A stretch of DNA of 7,646 nt. It comes from Rhodospirillaceae bacterium (GTDB lineage Bacteria; Pseudomonadota; Alphaproteobacteria; UBA8366; GCA-2717185). Position 1 is the first letter of the stretch; each line of letters starts with the position of its first letter. The stretch is from positions 1-7,646 of the forward strand of contig JAPPPC010000213.1 in assembly GCA_028817685.1 (NCBI GenBank), in the 5' to 3' direction. The translations under genes and the position numbers were made by a program. This document shows positions 5,585-7,646 of the stretch, in pieces. The notes under the pieces were generated by a model, which saw only the letters and a program-made list of their open reading frames with translations, searched no databases and was not told where the DNA came from.

Positions 5585-7224
5585 CCGAAATCATCGTCTA
5601 TACCGCCCGCAAGATCCGCACGATGAACTCGTCCATGCCGGAGGCGACGGCGGTTGCCGTTCGCGATGGGATGATCGTCGAGACCGGCACGGTCGAAACC
5701 ATGCAGCCCTGGCTCGAAGCGCATCCGCACCGGATCGACGACCGGTTTTCCGACCACGTCATCATGCCGGGTTTTATCGATCCGCATCTGCATCCGTCCC
5801 TCGCAGCCGTGCTGCTGCCCTGTCATTTCATCACCGCGCTGGAGTGGAAATTGCCGGATCGGGTCTCGCCGCCGGTGCAGGGGCATAACGCCTATCTCGA
5901 CCGGCTGACGGAAATCGAACAATCGCTGGACGACCCGGGCGAACCGCTCGTGACCTGGGGATTCCACAAGATCTGGCACGGCGATGTGAACCGCCAGACC
6001 CTCAACGGCGTCTCGAAGACGCGGCCGATCTTCGTCTGGCAGCGCTCCTTCCACGAGATCATCGCGAACGATGCGGCGATCGACTGGATGAAGCTCAACC
6101 GCGACGACCTCGAACGCCATCCGCAGATCGAGCTCGCGACCGGACGGTTTTTCGAGACCGGCCTGTCCGTCGCGTTGGAGGGCATGAAGGACTATCTCTA
6201 CGCGCCGGCGCGGTTCCGGGACGGGTTGGAGCAGGTCAAGCGGGTCGTGCATTTCGGCGGCCACACGACGATCGGCGACATGGCGGTACCGCTGGTCGAT
6301 CTCGACCGCGAGTGGCCGCTGCTGCTCGACGTGATCGAGCGCGACGACACGCCCTTCCGGGTGCAGATGATCCCGCGGGCGATTGCGCGCGGCGGCTCGA
6401 TGGGGCGGGAGAACGAACAGCTCGATCGGGTGCGCGGGCTCACCGCGTTGAACACGCACCGGCTGCAGTTCCAGAACGGCGTGAAGCTGTTCACCGATGG
6501 TGGCTTCTACGCCGAGTTGATGCAGCTCCAGGAGCCGGGTTTCATCGACGGCCATCACGGCGAATGGCTGACGCCGCCGGAGATGGTCGAAGGGCTGGCG
6601 CGCGAATTCTGGAATGCGGGCTACCGCATCCATGTGCATTGCACGGGCGATCTCGGCGTCGAACTCGCGCTGGAGATTCTGGAAAAGCTGCAGTTCGAGC
6701 GGCCGCGCTTCAATCACCGATTCACGATCGAGCATTTCGGCGTGTCGACCCCGGAACAGGTCCGCCGCATCGCCGATCTCGGCGCGCTCGTCTCCGCCAA
6801 CATCTATTATCTGCACGAGTTGGGCGACGCCTATTGGAAGCACAGTATCGGCTTCGAACGTGCGTCGCAGATGGCGCGGCTCGGCACGGTCGCGCGGCAC
6901 GGAATCCCGACAGCGCTGCATTCGGATTTCATCATGGCGCCCGCCCAGCCGCTCAACTCGGCCTGGGTTGCGGTCAACCGTATCAGTGAATCCGGCGCGG
7001 TGCTGGCGCCCGAAGAGCGCCTGACCATCGATCAGGCGATGCGCGCGATCACCACCGACGCCGCCTACATTCTCGGCATGGAGCATGCGATCGGCAGCAT
7101 CCGCGCCGGCAAGAAAGCCGACTTCACCGTGCTCGAAGCCGACCCTTACGAAACGAAGCCCGAGGTGCTCCGCGACATCCCGATCTGGGGCACCGTCTTC
7201 GAAGGCCGGCCGGCGCCGCTGTAA
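5581..7224 (+). CDS. Metal-dependent amidohydrolase, family 3 (YtcJ-like)
   Basis: Amidohydrolase-superfamily enzyme of 547 residues, the usual YtcJ-like length; no signal peptide, so cytoplasmic. An N-terminal beta-sandwich half (1-60) leads into MPGFIDPHLHP with the metal ligands His69 and His71. Within the TIM barrel are VKLFTDGG (Lys302, a candidate carboxylated bridging ligand), IHVHCTGD (His351/His353 and Asp357), TIEHF (His385) and LHSD (Asp449, the expected catalytic acid on the last strand). The C-terminal sandwich returns with GSIRAGKKADFTVLEADP, typical of the family. All expected metal ligands are present, so it should hydrolyse an amide, imide or related C-N bond, but the substrate is unknown. 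Its ATG overlaps the upstream stop by four bases; GAGGAA lies 11 bases upstream. Its own TAA shares one base with the next ATG. Confidence 0.92.
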   Translation: MTEIIVYTARKIRTMNSSMPEATAVAVRDGMIVETGTVETMQPWLEAHPHRIDDRFSDHVIMPGFIDPHLHPSLAAVLLPCHFITALEWKLPDRVSPPVQGHNAYLDRLTEIEQSLDDPGEPLVTWGFHKIWHGDVNRQTLNGVSKTRPIFVWQRSFHEIIANDAAIDWMKLNRDDLERHPQIELATGRFFETGLSVALEGMKDYLYAPARFRDGLEQVKRVVHFGGHTTIGDMAVPLVDLDREWPLLLDVIERDDTPFRVQMIPRAIARGGSMGRENEQLDRVRGLTALNTHRLQFQNGVKLFTDGGFYAELMQLQEPGFIDGHHGEWLTPPEMVEGLAREFWNAGYRIHVHCTGDLGVELALEILEKLQFERPRFNHRFTIEHFGVSTPEQVRRIADLGALVSANIYYLHELGDAYWKHSIGFERASQMARLGTVARHGIPTALHSDFIMAPAQPLNSAWVAVNRISESGAVLAPEERLTIDQAMRAITTDAAYILGMEHAIGSIRAGKKADFTVLEADPYETKPEVLRDIPIWGTVFEGRPAPL

Positions 7225-7646
7225 TGGCACGGGCCACCGATAAGCCTCGCGACCGCGTGCCGGTCACCGTCATCGGCGGTTATCTCGGCGCCGGCAAGAC
7301 GACTTTGATCAACCGGCTGCTTGCGGGCGATCACGGCCTCCGGTTCGCTGTCCTGGTCAATGATTTCGGCGCGATCAACATCGATGCCGACCTGATCGCC
7401 GACCATGACGGACAGACCCTGGCGCTCACCAATGGCTGCGTGTGCTGCTCGATCGCAGACGATCTCGGCAGTGCGTTCGCGACGATCTCGGCGCTCACAC
7501 CGCGTGCGGATCATATCGTTTTGGAGGCCAGCGGTGTCGCGGATCCGGGCCGGATCGCGAACTACGCCTTTGGAACGCCCGGGCTGGATTTGGACAGCAT
7601 CGTCGTACTGGCGGATTGCGAAACCGTCGGGTCCCACATCACGGAC
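7224..7646 (+). CDS. CobW/COG0523-family G3E GTPase, N-terminal part (3' end outside window)
   Basis: Partial gene running off the right edge; 141 codons are seen with no stop. The family comprises P-loop GTPases acting as metal chaperones or insertases, for example for zinc or in cobalamin synthesis. Walker A is GGYLGAGKT (18-26) with Lys25. NDFGAINIDADL (46-57) matches the family switch I region. CVCC (72-75) is the hallmark CxCC metal-binding motif. LEASGVADP (100-108) contains the ExxG (Glu101, Gly104) that names the G3E class. The ATG at 7224 overlaps the amidohydrolase TAA by one base (TAATG), a strong sign of coupled translation; no independent ribosome site is obvious. A GTG at residue 12 is a less likely start. 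The neighbouring amidohydrolase is a plausible metal client, by inference only. Confidence 0.92.
   Translation, partial: MARATDKPRDRVPVTVIGGYLGAGKTTLINRLLAGDHGLRFAVLVNDFGAINIDADLIADHDGQTLALTNGCVCCSIADDLGSAFATISALTPRADHIVLEASGVADPGRIANYAFGTPGLDLDSIVVLADCETVGSHITD

Noticed and set aside
5296..7230. 644-codon open frame on the minus strand
   Set aside because: It lies wholly opposite the amidohydrolase and the end of the NMO-like gene. Its composition is Arg/His/Asp-rich without recognisable domains, as expected for an antisense frame in GC-rich DNA.

Overview
The window is GC-rich, compactly coded DNA from a Gram-negative bacterium. AmpG is a muropeptide permease of the Gram-negative inner membrane. 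The high GC, the strong G/C bias at third codon positions and the catabolic gene style suggest an alphaproteobacterium; that placement is an inference and the genus cannot be read from the window. No RNA genes, insertion sequences, CRISPR arrays or phage genes were seen.

Left part (1-2012). The C-terminal half of ampG enters from the left edge. One base after its stop comes a complete YmdB-type macrodomain protein (592-1107). Facing it on the minus strand is a LysR-family regulator (1104-2012). The two convergent genes overlap by four bases (CTAG), and a small perfect hairpin contains both stop codons.

Middle (2013-2212). This 200-base divergent region separates the LysR gene from a short-chain dehydrogenase/reductase (SDR). 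Its LysR-proximal half is strikingly AT-rich and holds short dyads. Its SDR-proximal half holds a 13-bp inverted repeat with an 11-base loop (2132-2168). The layout is the classic LysR-type one, so the regulator probably controls the SDR gene and possibly the genes behind it.

Right part (2213-7646). Five genes run left to right: SDR, AMP-forming acyl-CoA synthetase, FMN-dependent nitronate-monooxygenase-like (NMO-like) protein, YtcJ-type amidohydrolase, and a CobW/COG0523 G3E GTPase cut by the right edge. Spacing tightens along the run: 72 bases, 33 bases, a 4-base ATGA overlap and a 1-base TAATG overlap. The last three genes are therefore very probably translationally coupled. A working hypothesis is a small catabolic operon. 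In it a metal-dependent amidohydrolase, perhaps metallated by the COG0523 protein, releases a carboxylic acid; the synthetase activates that acid to its CoA thioester; and the flavoprotein and SDR carry out redox steps. The substrate is unknown. The NMO-like protein has Gln where class I nitronate monooxygenases carry their catalytic His, so its usual label should be treated with caution.
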